Source of the DNA: JAVBLQ01 sp031553435
GTDB taxonomy: Bacteria; Bacteroidota; Bacteroidia; Bacteroidales; Azobacteroidaceae
Length of the DNA: 19,739 nt
Assembly (NCBI GenBank): GCA_031553435.1
Contig: JAVBLQ010000080.1
Coordinates: 1-19,739 of the forward strand
Direction of reading: 5' to 3'
Position numbers and translations under genes: made by a program. Numbering within the stretch: position 1 is the first letter of the stretch; every line of letters begins with the position of its first letter. The notes under the pieces were generated by a model. The model did no database searches, was not told where the DNA came from, and saw only the letters and a list, made by a program, of their open reading frames with translations. This document shows, piece after piece, positions 1 to 7,847 of this stretch.

Positions 1-497
1 TATGTTTCAAAATTTTTGACTAACTTAGGTGTGAGGTCATTCAAATTAAGATCTCTTCCCTGGCTAAAATGAAGATAAGTAGCCAGCAAAGTACGATATC
101 CTTCTATCGTACGTGTTTTTCCTTCGGATTGAAGTATAGAAATTAATTCTGGTATGTATTCCTTAAGGTAACAAGGAGTTTTCTTTTTCTGGTAATATTC
201 AACAATATCTTTCAAGTTAAAATCTTCTTCATTTTGCCTCTGGATAATGTTATGCCTAATGTCTTCATAATCTCTCCACAATGAAAATGAAATACCTTGT
301 AAATATCGTTTACGCATGAGTGAAGTATCTCTCAAACAAAGTTGTGAATGTTTCGAATCCCATTCTTCCGTGAAAATATAGTAATCTGTTGTTATCACTA
401 CAACTTTTCGCTTCCAGATGAGTTGAAAATAGAGACGGCCTTCTTTGTTGGGCACTGTTGACGGACGAAATTTGATCGCGATACTTGCTGGTCTCAT
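1..497 (-). CDS. Tyrosine-type site-specific integrase, N-terminal part (cut by window edge)
   Basis: An open frame runs on the minus strand from an ATG at 495-497 to the window edge with no stop, giving 165 residues. The N-terminus (MRPASIAIKFRPST) followed by beta-rich sequence and TEEWDSK around residue 45 resembles the arm-DNA-binding domain of Bacteroidota tyrosine recombinases. Residues from about 110 (YLKEYIPELI, then GKTRTIEGYRTLLATYLHF) resemble the SAM-like core-binding domain, including the usual run-up to 'DLTPKLVKNFE'. Family members are usually 380-420 residues, so the catalytic domain with its Arg/His/Tyr residues would lie beyond position 1 and cannot be judged. The gene diverges from rsfS across a 345-bp spacer. 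It could be an intact integrase, a shufflon-type invertase or a remnant; the visible part has no internal stop. Family assignment is from remembered family features, not a search. Confidence 0.8.
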   Translation of the reverse strand, partial: MRPASIAIKFRPSTVPNKEGRLYFQLIWKRKVVVITTDYYIFTEEWDSKHSQLCLRDTSLMRKRYLQGISFSLWRDYEDIRHNIIQRQNEEDFNLKDIVEYYQKKKTPCYLKEYIPELISILQSEGKTRTIEGYRTLLATYLHFSQGRDLNLNDLTPKLVKNFET

Positions 498-543
498 AAA
501 TTTGCAGGAAGCTAAAAGTTATTATTATATATATTATTAAATT

Positions 544-615
544 GTTGAAAGTTTAATGTTTAATTCTTTGATTTTCAACATTCAACATTAAATCTTCAAC
601 ATTCAACCTTAAACC
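544..615 (+). repeat. 7-bp-phased inverted repeat with TGATTTTC hinge (site A)
   Basis: Right arm: six consecutive 7-mers fill 574-615, for example TTCAACA at 574-580, 581-587 and 595-601, TTCAACC at 602-608 and TTAAACC at 609-615. Left arm: three 7-mers (GTTGAAA 544-550, GTTTAAT 551-557 and 558-564) in the complementary sense. The 15 bases at 544-558 pair with 586-600 at 13 of 15 positions. The octamer TGATTTTC lies at 569-576 between the arms. There is no run of T after the arms, so a classical intrinsic terminator is not evident. Confidence 0.75.
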
Positions 616-786
616 AAATATTATTTAGTACTTATATAACCCATTAAACGAAATTTTGTTTTAATTTTTTCAAAAAAATTAAGAAACTGTTTCAAGTTAC
701 AAACATCATTTATTCGCTGTTTTCAACTTTCTTCCCTTATTTTTTGTTTTTTCAATGAAGCTAACCAAAATCTCATTTTTTAGATT

Positions 787-794
787 TATATTTG
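787..794 (+). promoter_or_regulatory. Bacteroidota-type -7 promoter box for rsfS-ftsH-cdsA
   Basis: TATATTTG at 787-794 matches the Bacteroidota primary sigma factor -7 consensus TAnnTTTG and is followed by CA, as is common. It lies 48 bases before the rsfS ATG. No TTG-containing -33 element is found at the usual 19-21-base spacing, so the call rests on the -7 box and position alone. Confidence 0.5.
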
Positions 795-842
795 CAAATT
801 AATTCCAGAAGTTTTATTATCTGACACACTTATAAAAATTAA

Positions 843-1202
843 ATGGACGAAACAGCAAAATTATTAAAAAACATTATTGAGGGTCTTCAAGAAAAAAAAG
901 GTAAAAATATTACTACAATAGATATGTCGGAAATGCAAGGTGCTATTTGTCGCTATTTTGTTATTTGCGAAGGTAATACTCCTACTCAGGTATCAGCTCT
1001 TTCCGATTCCGTTTGGGATTATGTATATGAAAAACAGAAAGAAAAACCTCTTGGTGCAGAAGGTAATCGTAATGCCGAATGGATTGCAATGGATTACGGA
1101 ACAATTATCCTTCATATTTTTGTCCCAGAGTTAAGAAATTACTATAAATTGGAAAATTTATGGGCTGACGCAAAACTTAATGAAATTCCCAATATATTAT
1201 GA
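843..1202 (+). CDS. rsfS: Ribosomal silencing factor RsfS
   Basis: RsfS binds ribosomal protein uL14 on the large subunit and blocks subunit joining, lowering translation when nutrients are short. The 119-residue product has the usual family length and pattern: a helical N-terminus, then the central segment ICRYFVICEGNTPTQVSAL (about residues 35-53), then EWIAMDYGTIILHIF (about 79-93) and a C-terminus ending in the typical NLWADAK. In the family the segment 'D.g..ivHif' lies in the beta-sheet core. The stop overlaps the ftsH start as ATGA at 1199-1202, implying translational coupling. Bacteroidota commonly carry rsfS directly before ftsH and cdsA, which supports the call. The start follows an AT-rich leader with no Shine-Dalgarno, normal for the phylum. 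Confidence 0.95.
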   Translation: MDETAKLLKNIIEGLQEKKGKNITTIDMSEMQGAICRYFVICEGNTPTQVSALSDSVWDYVYEKQKEKPLGAEGNRNAEWIAMDYGTIILHIFVPELRNYYKLENLWADAKLNEIPNIL

Positions 1203-3244
1203 GCCAAAATAACAATTTAAACAATAATAATAACAACAACAATAGTCCTTCCGGGAACGAAGACAATAAAAATAAAACCAATAAGCAATTCAATTTCAAA
1301 TTCAACCTGAATTGGTTGTATGGAGTAATCCTTTTAATCTTAATTGGAATTTTGTTGAACAGTGACTACAGTTCAAGTAGTAAAGAAATAGGCTGGACGG
1401 AGTTCCAGACAATGGCCAAGAAGGACTATTTCAGTAAAATGGTTGTTTATAACAAGAAAAATATTGCTACGGCAACAGTAAAACCAGCCTATATCCAAGA
1501 AGTTTTTCAAGCAGATTCCACGAAGGTAGGCGCCAGCCCGGTGGTCACCGTCATGATTCCTTCTGCCGATAAGTTTACTGATTTTTACGATAAAATAAAA
1601 ACGGAAAAGCTAACTACAGCAGAACTTCATTTTGATGAAAATAATCAAGTATTTTTGGACTTCCTGATTAGTTTTGCCCCTTTCTTTCTATTAATAATAT
1701 TATTTATTTTCCTTATGAGAAGGATGTCTGGGGGCAGCGGAGGCGGAGGCATGTTTAATGTAGGCAAGTCACGCGCTCAACTATTTGACAAAACTACTCA
1801 AGTTAAGAAAATTACCTTTAAAGATGTTGCCGGTCTTTCCGAAGCCAAACAGGAAATAGAAGAAATTGTAGAATTCCTGAAAAATCCGGGTAAATATACA
1901 GAATTGGGAGGAAAAATTCCTAAAGGTGCTTTATTAGTAGGTCCTCCGGGAACAGGGAAAACTTTATTGGCCAAAGCAGTAGCCGGTGAAGCTGATGTTC
2001 CGTTTTTCTCTCTTTCAGGATCTGATTTTGTTGAAATGTTTGTGGGTGTAGGAGCTTCGCGGGTAAGAGACCTTTTTCGTCAAGCTAAAGAAAAATCTCC
2101 ATGTATTGTATTTATCGATGAGATAGATGCGGTAGGACGCGCTCGTGGCAAAAATCCGAATATGGGATCCAATGATGAAAGGGAAAACACACTAAATCAA
2201 CTTCTTACAGAAATGGATGGATTTGGTTCCAATAGTGGTGTAATCATTCTGGCAGCTACTAACCGTGCTGATATTCTGGACAAAGCATTATTACGTGCCG
2301 GTAGGTTTGACAGACAAATACATGTGGATCTTCCCGATTTGAATGATAGAAAAGAAATATTCCTGGTACATTTACGTAATATTAAAATAGATACATCTGT
2401 TGATACTGATTTTCTTGCCCGTCAAACACCAGGTTTTTCGGGTGCTGATATTGCCAATGTTTGTAACGAAGCCGCATTGATTGCTGCCAGAAATGGGAAG
2501 AGCTTTGTTCAAAAAGAAGATTTCATGAATGCCGTGGATCGTATCATCGGTGGTTTGGAAAAAAGATCGAAGATTACTACTCAGGAGGAAAAACGTACGA
2601 TTGCTATTCATGAAGCTGGTCATGCAACATTAAGCTGGATGCTCGAACATGCCAATCCGTTGGTTAAAGTTACAATCGTCCCCAGAGGAAAAGCCTTGGG
2701 AGCTGCATGGTATCTTCCTGAAGAAAGGCAAATTACTACAACAGAACAATTACAGGATGAGATGTGTGCTACCTTAGGAGGAAGAGCTGCAGAAGAAATC
2801 TTCGTCGGAAAAATTTCGACCGGTGCAGCCAATGATTTGGAACGGGTAACCAAACAAGCTTATGCGATGGTTGTTTATTTCGGCATGAGTGAAAATCTAC
2901 CGAATCTGAATTATTATGACTCTTCCGGTCAGGAATGGGGTTTCACTAAACCATACAGCGAAGAAACGGCTAAACTTATTGATAAAGAAGTAAAAGATAT
3001 TATCAATAAACAATACGAAAGAGCAAAAGCTATTTTGTCTGAAAATGCAACAGGTCATAAAGAATTAGCTTCCGTATTGCTCGAAAAAGAAGTAATTTAT
3101 GCTGATGATCTGGAAAAAATATTCGGAAAAAGAAAGTGGGTTTCACGTTCACAAGAAATTCTGAATCAAGAAAACTCTAACTCAGAGAAAAACAATCATT
3201 CTGAAAATGAAGGACTTTTAGCTGAAGTCGATCAGGGTGAATAA
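1199..3244 (+). CDS. ftsH: ATP-dependent zinc metalloprotease FtsH
   Basis: FtsH is a membrane-anchored hexameric AAA+ protease that extracts and degrades membrane and short-lived cytosolic proteins. The 681-residue product has an Asn-rich N-terminus, a first membrane segment at about 38-54, an extracytoplasmic domain to about 150, a second membrane segment at about 155-173 and a Gly-rich linker. AAA motifs follow: Walker A GPPGTGKT (248-255), Walker B VFIDEID (304-310), and the second region of homology with NRADILDKALLRAGRFDR (355-372) holding the arginine fingers. The protease domain has the zinc motif HEAGH (471-475), with D546 in TGAANDLERV as the likely third ligand. All key residues are present, so it should be active. 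It overlaps rsfS by 4 bp and ends 12 bp before cdsA. The charged tail after about residue 640 is poorly conserved in general. Confidence 0.97.
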   Translation: MSQNNNLNNNNNNNNSPSGNEDNKNKTNKQFNFKFNLNWLYGVILLILIGILLNSDYSSSSKEIGWTEFQTMAKKDYFSKMVVYNKKNIATATVKPAYIQEVFQADSTKVGASPVVTVMIPSADKFTDFYDKIKTEKLTTAELHFDENNQVFLDFLISFAPFFLLIILFIFLMRRMSGGSGGGGMFNVGKSRAQLFDKTTQVKKITFKDVAGLSEAKQEIEEIVEFLKNPGKYTELGGKIPKGALLVGPPGTGKTLLAKAVAGEADVPFFSLSGSDFVEMFVGVGASRVRDLFRQAKEKSPCIVFIDEIDAVGRARGKNPNMGSNDERENTLNQLLTEMDGFGSNSGVIILAATNRADILDKALLRAGRFDRQIHVDLPDLNDRKEIFLVHLRNIKIDTSVDTDFLARQTPGFSGADIANVCNEAALIAARNGKSFVQKEDFMNAVDRIIGGLEKRSKITTQEEKRTIAIHEAGHATLSWMLEHANPLVKVTIVPRGKALGAAWYLPEERQITTTEQLQDEMCATLGGRAAEEIFVGKISTGAANDLERVTKQAYAMVVYFGMSENLPNLNYYDSSGQEWGFTKPYSEETAKLIDKEVKDIINKQYERAKAILSENATGHKELASVLLEKEVIYADDLEKIFGKRKWVSRSQEILNQENSNSEKNNHSENEGLLAEVDQGE

Positions 3245-3256
3245 ATACATATTGTT

Positions 3257-4093
3257 TTGAAAAATTTATTATTAAGAAGTTTATCAGGACTTATTTTTGT
3301 TCTCATAGTAGCTGGAGGTATTCTTTATGGACCGTTTACTTTTTTATTGGTTTTCGGACTGGTAATATCTTTGTCACTATGGGAATTTTATAGTCTGGTT
3401 GAAGATGGGATATCCATATCTATAAGAAAACCACTAAGTTGTTTGGCCGGCATATACTTATTTGCGGCAGCTTTTGCATATTCATCTAAGTTGATTGGAT
3501 TTGTTGTCTTTGCCCCATATCTTTTTTATTTTATATATTCTTTTATATCAGAGCTTTATCTGAAAGAAGAAAATCCCATTAATAATTGGGCTTATTCTTT
3601 TTTTGGACAAATATATATTGCTCTTTCTATTACAACATTGAACTTTATAGCATTTAGAGACGACGGACAGATTTTAGCCACTTATTCACCTATCCTAATT
3701 ATTGCATTGTTTGCATTTATTTGGATCAATGATACTGGAGCTTATTTGGTAGGTATGACCTTTGGAAAACGTCGACTGTTCGAACGTATTTCTCCTAAAA
3801 AATCTTGGGAAGGATTTTTCGGAGGAATGATTTTTGCTGTAGCTTCTTCATTTTTATTTGCATACTATGTGCCTGAAATTTCCCGGCTCCATTGGATTTG
3901 TTTGTCATTGATTACCGTAATTTTCGCTACATGGGGCGATTTGACAGAATCTTTGATAAAAAGAACGCTCGGAGTGAAAGACTCCGGGAGTATGATTCCC
4001 GGTCATGGAGGAATTCTCGACCGTTTCGATAGTGTTTTTCTGGCAGCACCTGCAGTTTTTCTGTTCGAAATATTTTTTGCTAACTACATTTGA
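3257..4093 (+). CDS. cdsA: Phosphatidate cytidylyltransferase CdsA (TTG start)
   Basis: CdsA makes CDP-diacylglycerol from phosphatidic acid and CTP, the precursor of membrane phospholipids, and is an integral inner-membrane enzyme. The 278-residue protein is strongly hydrophobic with about seven to eight predicted membrane segments. The C-terminal signature of the family is complete at residues 232-258: SLIKR, then KD at 241-242, then PGHGGILDRFD at 248-258, which includes the metal- and substrate-binding His/Asp residues. The start is TTG at 3257-3259. No ATG occurs in frame until near residue 167, and the first residues (KNLLLRSLSG) match the family's usual beginning, so the TTG start is well supported. 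It lies 12 bp after ftsH in the same unit and is followed by a hairpin at 4097-4131. Confidence 0.95.
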   Translation: MKNLLLRSLSGLIFVLIVAGGILYGPFTFLLVFGLVISLSLWEFYSLVEDGISISIRKPLSCLAGIYLFAAAFAYSSKLIGFVVFAPYLFYFIYSFISELYLKEENPINNWAYSFFGQIYIALSITTLNFIAFRDDGQILATYSPILIIALFAFIWINDTGAYLVGMTFGKRRLFERISPKKSWEGFFGGMIFAVASSFLFAYYVPEISRLHWICLSLITVIFATWGDLTESLIKRTLGVKDSGSMIPGHGGILDRFDSVFLAAPAVFLFEIFFANYI

Positions 4094-4096
4094 AGA

Positions 4097-4131
4097 TTAT
4101 ACGTTTTGCTGTGCCTAAGCCAAACGTATAA
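4097..4131 (+). terminator. Hairpin after cdsA, possible terminator
   Basis: TTATACGTTT at 4097-4106 is the exact reverse complement of AAACGTATAA at 4122-4131. Three further pairs (4108-4110 with 4118-4120) extend the stem after one mismatch, leaving a 7-base loop. It starts 3 bp after the cdsA stop. The 3' side is A/T-rich but lacks a clean T-run, so terminator strength is uncertain. The downstream sequence continues loosely in 7-bp steps (CGTATAA at 4125, CTTATAA at 4132). Confidence 0.6.
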
Positions 4132-4170
4132 CTTATAACCTAAAATATAAAACAATATAAACATGTATAT

Positions 4171-5493
4171 ATGAAAAAATTATTAACTCTTTTTTCTGTC
4201 ATAATAACTGCATTGTCAGTTAATGCACAAGATGTAAATAATATAAAATTCACGGAGTACAATCTGTCGAATGGTTTGCATGTTATTCTACATCAGGATC
4301 ATACCACACCTAATGTGATGGTTTCAATTATGTATCATGTAGGAGCTAAAAATGAAGATCCTAAACGTACCGGCTTTGCTCATCTTTTTGAACATCTGAT
4401 GTTTGAAGGTTCCGAAAATATCGGTCGCGGAGAGTACATGAAAATTGTACAAGCCAATGGTGGTTCATTAAACGCAAATACAACACAAGACAGAACTTAT
4501 TATTTCGAAGAAATGCCTTCCAATCAGTTGGAATTGGCCTTGTGGATGGAATCAGAAAGAATGTTGCACGCAAAAATAGACTCGATTGGCGTAGCAACCC
4601 AAAAAGGCGTAGTGATTGAGGAGAAAAAACAAAGCTACGACAACAGACCTTACGGAAGCTGGAGAGAGGAGATAGGAAAAAGAGCTTTTACCGTACACCC
4701 TTACAGATGGCAAACCATTGGTTCTCCTGAAGATATCCGCAATGCTACTTTTGAAGATGTTTACAATTTTTATAAAACTTACTATGTACCCAATAATGCG
4801 GTTTTAGTTATTGCAGGTGATTTTGAAGAAAAACAGGCTAAAAGTTGGATTGAAAAATATTTTGGAAGTATTCCGAAAGGAACTCGTCAAATGTATCGTC
4901 CAATCATTGTTGAACCGGAACAAAAAGCTGAAGTACGGGATACTATTTATGATAAAATACAACTTCCAGCAGTTTATATCGCATATCATGCGCCGGCCAT
5001 GGGAACAAAGGACGCGTATGTTGCTGATATTCTTACCACTATCCTTTCCGGAGGAGCCAGTTCCCGTTTGAAAACAAATATTACAGATAAAGGTATTGCA
5101 GCTCAAACCGCCAGTTTCATCTTATTACAAGAGCAACCCGGACTTATTTACGCCATCGGCTTCGCTAATATGGGAAAAACAGCCGGAGAAGTTGAAGATG
5201 CTCTCAATGCTGAAATAGAAAAAATAAAGACCGAACTTGTCAGTGAAGATGAATTTCAAATGGCTATGGCCGCAAAAGAATATGAAATTGCTTCTAACTT
5301 AGGTTCGCTTGCTGATATTGCAGAAGCTTTTGCCAACAATTATACTTATTTCAAAGATGCAAGTAGAACCAATAAAGAAATGGGATTCTATACTAACATC
5401 ACCCGCGAAGATATTTTAAATGTGGCTAAAAAATATTTGAACAAAGAAAATCGTGTGGTGCTTTATTATTTGCCTTTATCACAGAAAAAATAG
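4171..5493 (+). CDS. Secreted M16 family zinc peptidase, catalytic subunit
   Basis: M16 peptidases are clamshell zinc proteases that cut oligopeptides. This 440-residue protein begins with a signal peptide (MKKLLTLFSVIITALSVNAQ), so it is exported, probably to the periplasm. The inverted zinc motif HLFEH lies at residues 71-75 within the family pattern GFAHLFEHLMFEG, and the third ligand is Glu150 or Glu151 in VVIEEKKQ, about 76 residues downstream, as expected. The length equals one clamshell half (an N-terminal M16 domain and a C-terminal M16_C domain), not the double length of pitrilysin. The C-terminal half lacks a clear R/Y substrate-binding pair (GIAAQTASFI is found where it would be), which the next gene supplies. 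The two genes are co-oriented, 82 bp apart, with repeat site B between them. No TAnnTTTG box is seen close to the start. Confidence 0.92.
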   Translation: MKKLLTLFSVIITALSVNAQDVNNIKFTEYNLSNGLHVILHQDHTTPNVMVSIMYHVGAKNEDPKRTGFAHLFEHLMFEGSENIGRGEYMKIVQANGGSLNANTTQDRTYYFEEMPSNQLELALWMESERMLHAKIDSIGVATQKGVVIEEKKQSYDNRPYGSWREEIGKRAFTVHPYRWQTIGSPEDIRNATFEDVYNFYKTYYVPNNAVLVIAGDFEEKQAKSWIEKYFGSIPKGTRQMYRPIIVEPEQKAEVRDTIYDKIQLPAVYIAYHAPAMGTKDAYVADILTTILSGGASSRLKTNITDKGIAAQTASFILLQEQPGLIYAIGFANMGKTAGEVEDALNAEIEKIKTELVSEDEFQMAMAAKEYEIASNLGSLADIAEAFANNYTYFKDASRTNKEMGFYTNITREDILNVAKKYLNKENRVVLYYLPLSQKK

Positions 5494-5548
5494 TTGAAAG
5501 TTTTAAAAATATGGGTTAACTTCTTAATTTTCAACCTTCAACAAAATT
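5493..5548 (+). repeat. 7-bp-phased inverted repeat (site B) between the M16 genes
   Basis: Left arm 7-mers GTTGAAA (5493-5499) and GTTTTAA (5500-5506) face right arm 7-mers TTTTCAA (5528-5534) and CCTTCAA (5535-5541). GTTGAAAG at 5493-5500 pairs with CCTTCAAC at 5535-5542 at seven of eight positions. The hinge octamer is TAATTTTC at 5525-5532, one base different from the TGATTTTC seen at the other sites. The element begins at the last base of the upstream stop codon and sits between two co-oriented genes that probably act together. Confidence 0.6.
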
Positions 5549-5575
5549 CAATAACCGAATAAATTTATTTTAAAA

Positions 5576-7009
5576 ATGAAAAGATTATTCAACATATTTG
5601 TCCTTTTATTTTGTGTATTCATTATTCAGGCGCAACAATTAGACCGGAGTATACAACCTTCGGCAGCTCCGGCAAAAACAATAGAAATCAAAGATGCAAA
5701 AACTTTTACCCTTGCAAACGGATTGAAAGTATTTGTGGTTGAAGACAATCGTGTCCCAATTGTTTACTATTCATTTAATCTGGATATAAAACCGGCGTTA
5801 GAAAAAGATAAAGCCGGCTTAAGTAATTTATTTGCAGAAGTGATGGGAACCACTACTAAAACCCGGAGCAAAGAACAAATCAACAAAGAAATAGATTTGA
5901 TCGGTGCAAGGTTGGCTGCTGGCGCTAAAGGCGGATATATCAGTTGCCTGAAAAAATACGAAACCAAAGGATTGGAATTAGTTTCTGATTTGTTACTCAA
6001 CCCCGTATTTAATCAAAAAGAACTTGATCTTGCTCAGACTCAGTATCAAAGTGCTTTGGCTTCACTCAGTGAGAATGTAAGTGAAATCAATAAACGTGTT
6101 TCTTCCGCCCTTGTATATGGTAAAAACTTTCCTGACGGAGAAGTAGAAACCCTGCAAACCATTCAGAATGTCACCTCTGAAGATTTAAAAGCATACTATG
6201 ATATTTACTTTGCACCTAATATCACCCGCTTAGTTATTATTGGAGATATTACCGAAGCTGAAGCCCGGAAAAATGCAGAAAAATATTTTGGTAAATGGCA
6301 AAAAAAGGATGTTCCGGTAGCTCAATATACAATTCCGACTCTTCCTCAGAGTACATCCGTAAATATGGTTGAGAAACCCGGAGCGGTACAATCAGCTGTA
6401 GATGTTACTTATCCTATTGATCTTAAAATCGGTGCAAATGACGAGATTGCTGCAAAACTGGCAAATTACATCTTAGGAGGTGGATCTTCCAGCCATTTGT
6501 TTCAAAATTTGCGGGAAAAGCATAGTTATACTTATGGAGTTTACAGCGTTATTTCACAAGGAGAACTGGTGAGCCGTTTCTATCTGACAGCAGGTCGCGG
6601 AGGTGCAGCTTCTGTAAAAAGTGCAGCTACAGATAATTCTGTTTACCAAATCCTGAGTGAAATGAAAATGCTTGCTGACAATCCGATTAGTGTGTCAGAG
6701 TTGAAAAATGCAAAAGCTTTTTTCGCCGGAGACTTTGGTCGCTCTCTTGAAGAGTCTTCAACCATCGCCCGTTTTGCAATTAATATCGATAAATATAATC
6801 TTCCGAAAGATTTTTATAAAAATTACCTGAAAAAGTTGGATGCAGTTACAATAGCCGACATTCAAGCTGCTTCACAAAAGTATATTAAACCGAAAAATGC
6901 TATCATTGTAGTTACCGGAGATAAATCCCATGCAGAAGGTCTGAAACAATTTTCTGCCAATGGAACGGTAACCTTTTATGATATGGATGCGGAAGCGGTG
7001 AAAGAATGA
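5576..7009 (+). CDS. Secreted M16 family protein, non-catalytic partner subunit
   Basis: This 477-residue protein has a signal peptide (MKRLFNIFVLLFCVFIIQAQ) and aligns by eye with the M16 fold: ANGLKVFVVEDNRVPIV (about 47-63), then DKAGLSNLFAEVM at 78-90 where an active enzyme would carry HxxEH. The zinc ligands are missing, so it should not be catalytic. Its C-terminal half instead has LREKHSYTYGVYSV, with Arg313 and Tyr320 matching the R/Y pair that binds substrate in M16 enzymes. Together with the upstream gene, which has zinc ligands but no clear R/Y pair, this fits a two-protein M16B enzyme like the heterodimeric enzyme described from Sphingomonas. The physical pairing is inferred from motif complementarity and adjacency. 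The gene ends facing the minus-strand deacetylase gene, with a hairpin between them. Confidence 0.9.
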   Translation: MKRLFNIFVLLFCVFIIQAQQLDRSIQPSAAPAKTIEIKDAKTFTLANGLKVFVVEDNRVPIVYYSFNLDIKPALEKDKAGLSNLFAEVMGTTTKTRSKEQINKEIDLIGARLAAGAKGGYISCLKKYETKGLELVSDLLLNPVFNQKELDLAQTQYQSALASLSENVSEINKRVSSALVYGKNFPDGEVETLQTIQNVTSEDLKAYYDIYFAPNITRLVIIGDITEAEARKNAEKYFGKWQKKDVPVAQYTIPTLPQSTSVNMVEKPGAVQSAVDVTYPIDLKIGANDEIAAKLANYILGGGSSSHLFQNLREKHSYTYGVYSVISQGELVSRFYLTAGRGGAASVKSAATDNSVYQILSEMKMLADNPISVSELKNAKAFFAGDFGRSLEESSTIARFAINIDKYNLPKDFYKNYLKKLDAVTIADIQAASQKYIKPKNAIIVVTGDKSHAEGLKQFSANGTVTFYDMDAEAVKE

Positions 7010-7017
7010 ATATGAAA

Positions 7018-7067
7018 TTAAGGTTGAAGGTCAATAAATTAAGTTATTTAACCTTCAACCTTCAACT
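7018..7067. terminator. Inverted repeat between convergent genes, likely two-way terminator (site C)
   Basis: AAGGTTGAAGGT at 7020-7031 is the perfect reverse complement of ACCTTCAACCTT at 7051-7062. The arms are again made of 7-bp units (CCTTCAA at 7052-7058 and 7059-7065). The loop lacks the TGATTTTC hinge seen elsewhere. It lies between the stops of the second M16 gene and the deacetylase, where a bidirectional terminator is expected. No strong T-run follows on either strand. Confidence 0.65.
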
Positions 7068-7072
7068 AAATA

Positions 7073-7780
7073 TTATTTTCGTCCGTTAAGAAGTTCTTTA
7101 TTAAAATCATTCAGACTTTCTCCTGCCATTACATGAGCACGTAACAAAGGTCTCCTCCCCTCCCATGGCCAGGAATTAATTCCTTTACGGGTTCCAAAAT
7201 CAATGGAATATCCTGCCTGGAAGACTAATTTTCTGACGCGCTTGTCGACTGCACCATAAGGATAGCAAAAACTGATTACAGGTTGTTTGAAAAATTCTTC
7301 CAAAGATTTTTTACTTTCCCTTAATTCATAGAGAATATCCTCATCACTTAAATCTCTCAACCGTTTATGATTATGGGCATGGGAGGCAAATTGTATCACA
7401 CCACTTTCGTGCATTTCCGTGATTTGCTCCCATGAGAGCAAATCTTTATTTTTCCCGACCAATCCAGGCGTTATAAATATAGTTGCCGGAACTTTCTTTT
7501 CTTTTAAAACAGGAAAAGCATACAGATAATTATCCAGCCAGCCATCATCTAATGTAATCAACACGGAATTTTCCGGAAGTTTTTTCTTCTGCTCAAAAGC
7601 AACCTCCACTTCTTTAAGCGATACCGGATAAAATTTATTTTCTAATAAAAAGTCTATTTGTTTGGCAAATAATTCAGAATCAATAAAAAAACGTTCCTCC
7701 TTAGGATCTGTTACCGGACCCACATGATGATACATAAGAACACAAAGTCCTTTTTTCCTGAAAAAAGAGAAGAATGACAT
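7073..7780 (-). CDS. NodB-type polysaccharide deacetylase family protein
   Basis: Carbohydrate esterase family 4 enzymes remove N- or O-acetyl groups from sugars using a divalent metal. The 235-residue product shows the family motifs: VLMYHHVG near the start (14-21), motif 1 TLDDGW (76-81, with Asp78 and Asp79 as catalytic and metal residues), motif 2 SHAHNH (133-138, metal ligands His134 and His138) and motif 3 FCYPYG (171-176). There is no signal peptide and only a short basic start (MSFFSFFRKK), so it is probably cytosolic or loosely membrane-associated. The gene stands beside glycosyltransferase genes, which suggests a role in surface glycan maturation; the real substrate cannot be read from the sequence. 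It is convergent with the M16 genes and divergent from the next glycosyltransferase. Confidence 0.88.
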   Translation of the reverse strand: MSFFSFFRKKGLCVLMYHHVGPVTDPKEERFFIDSELFAKQIDFLLENKFYPVSLKEVEVAFEQKKKLPENSVLITLDDGWLDNYLYAFPVLKEKKVPATIFITPGLVGKNKDLLSWEQITEMHESGVIQFASHAHNHKRLRDLSDEDILYELRESKKSLEEFFKQPVISFCYPYGAVDKRVRKLVFQAGYSIDFGTRKGINSWPWEGRRPLLRAHVMAGESLNDFNKELLNGRK

Positions 7781-7805
7781 AAATATTTAAGATAAAAATC
7801 GTTTG

Positions 7806-7813
7806 CAAACTTA
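7806..7813 (-). promoter_or_regulatory. -7 promoter box for the deacetylase gene
   Basis: On the minus strand TAAGTTTG (plus-strand 7806-7813) matches TAnnTTTG and ends 25 bases before the ATG of the deacetylase. No clear -33 TTG was found at the right spacing. Confidence 0.45.
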
Positions 7814-7847
7814 CATAATTTTGTGATAAAAAGTAAATTTAATTTAT

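Larger units (their letters stand above)
498..842. other. Gene-free spacer between divergent integrase and rsfS
   Basis: This 345-bp AT-rich stretch carries no credible ORF or RNA gene. It holds a short AT-only run near 517-540, the 7-bp-phased inverted repeat at 544-615, several oligo-T tracts between 657 and 780, and a -7 promoter box at 787-794 ahead of rsfS. I saw no match to TAnnTTTG on the minus strand for the integrase. Confidence 0.7.

Noticed and set aside
574..615. Tandem 7-mers resembling a small CRISPR or satellite array
   Set aside because: Units are only 7 bp with no spacers, and the arms are complementary; this is an inverted repeat, not a CRISPR array.
498..842. Possible tRNA or small RNA gene beside the integrase
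   Set aside because: No cloverleaf, CCA end or T-loop motif was seen; the stretch is AT-rich with only a repeat and a promoter box.
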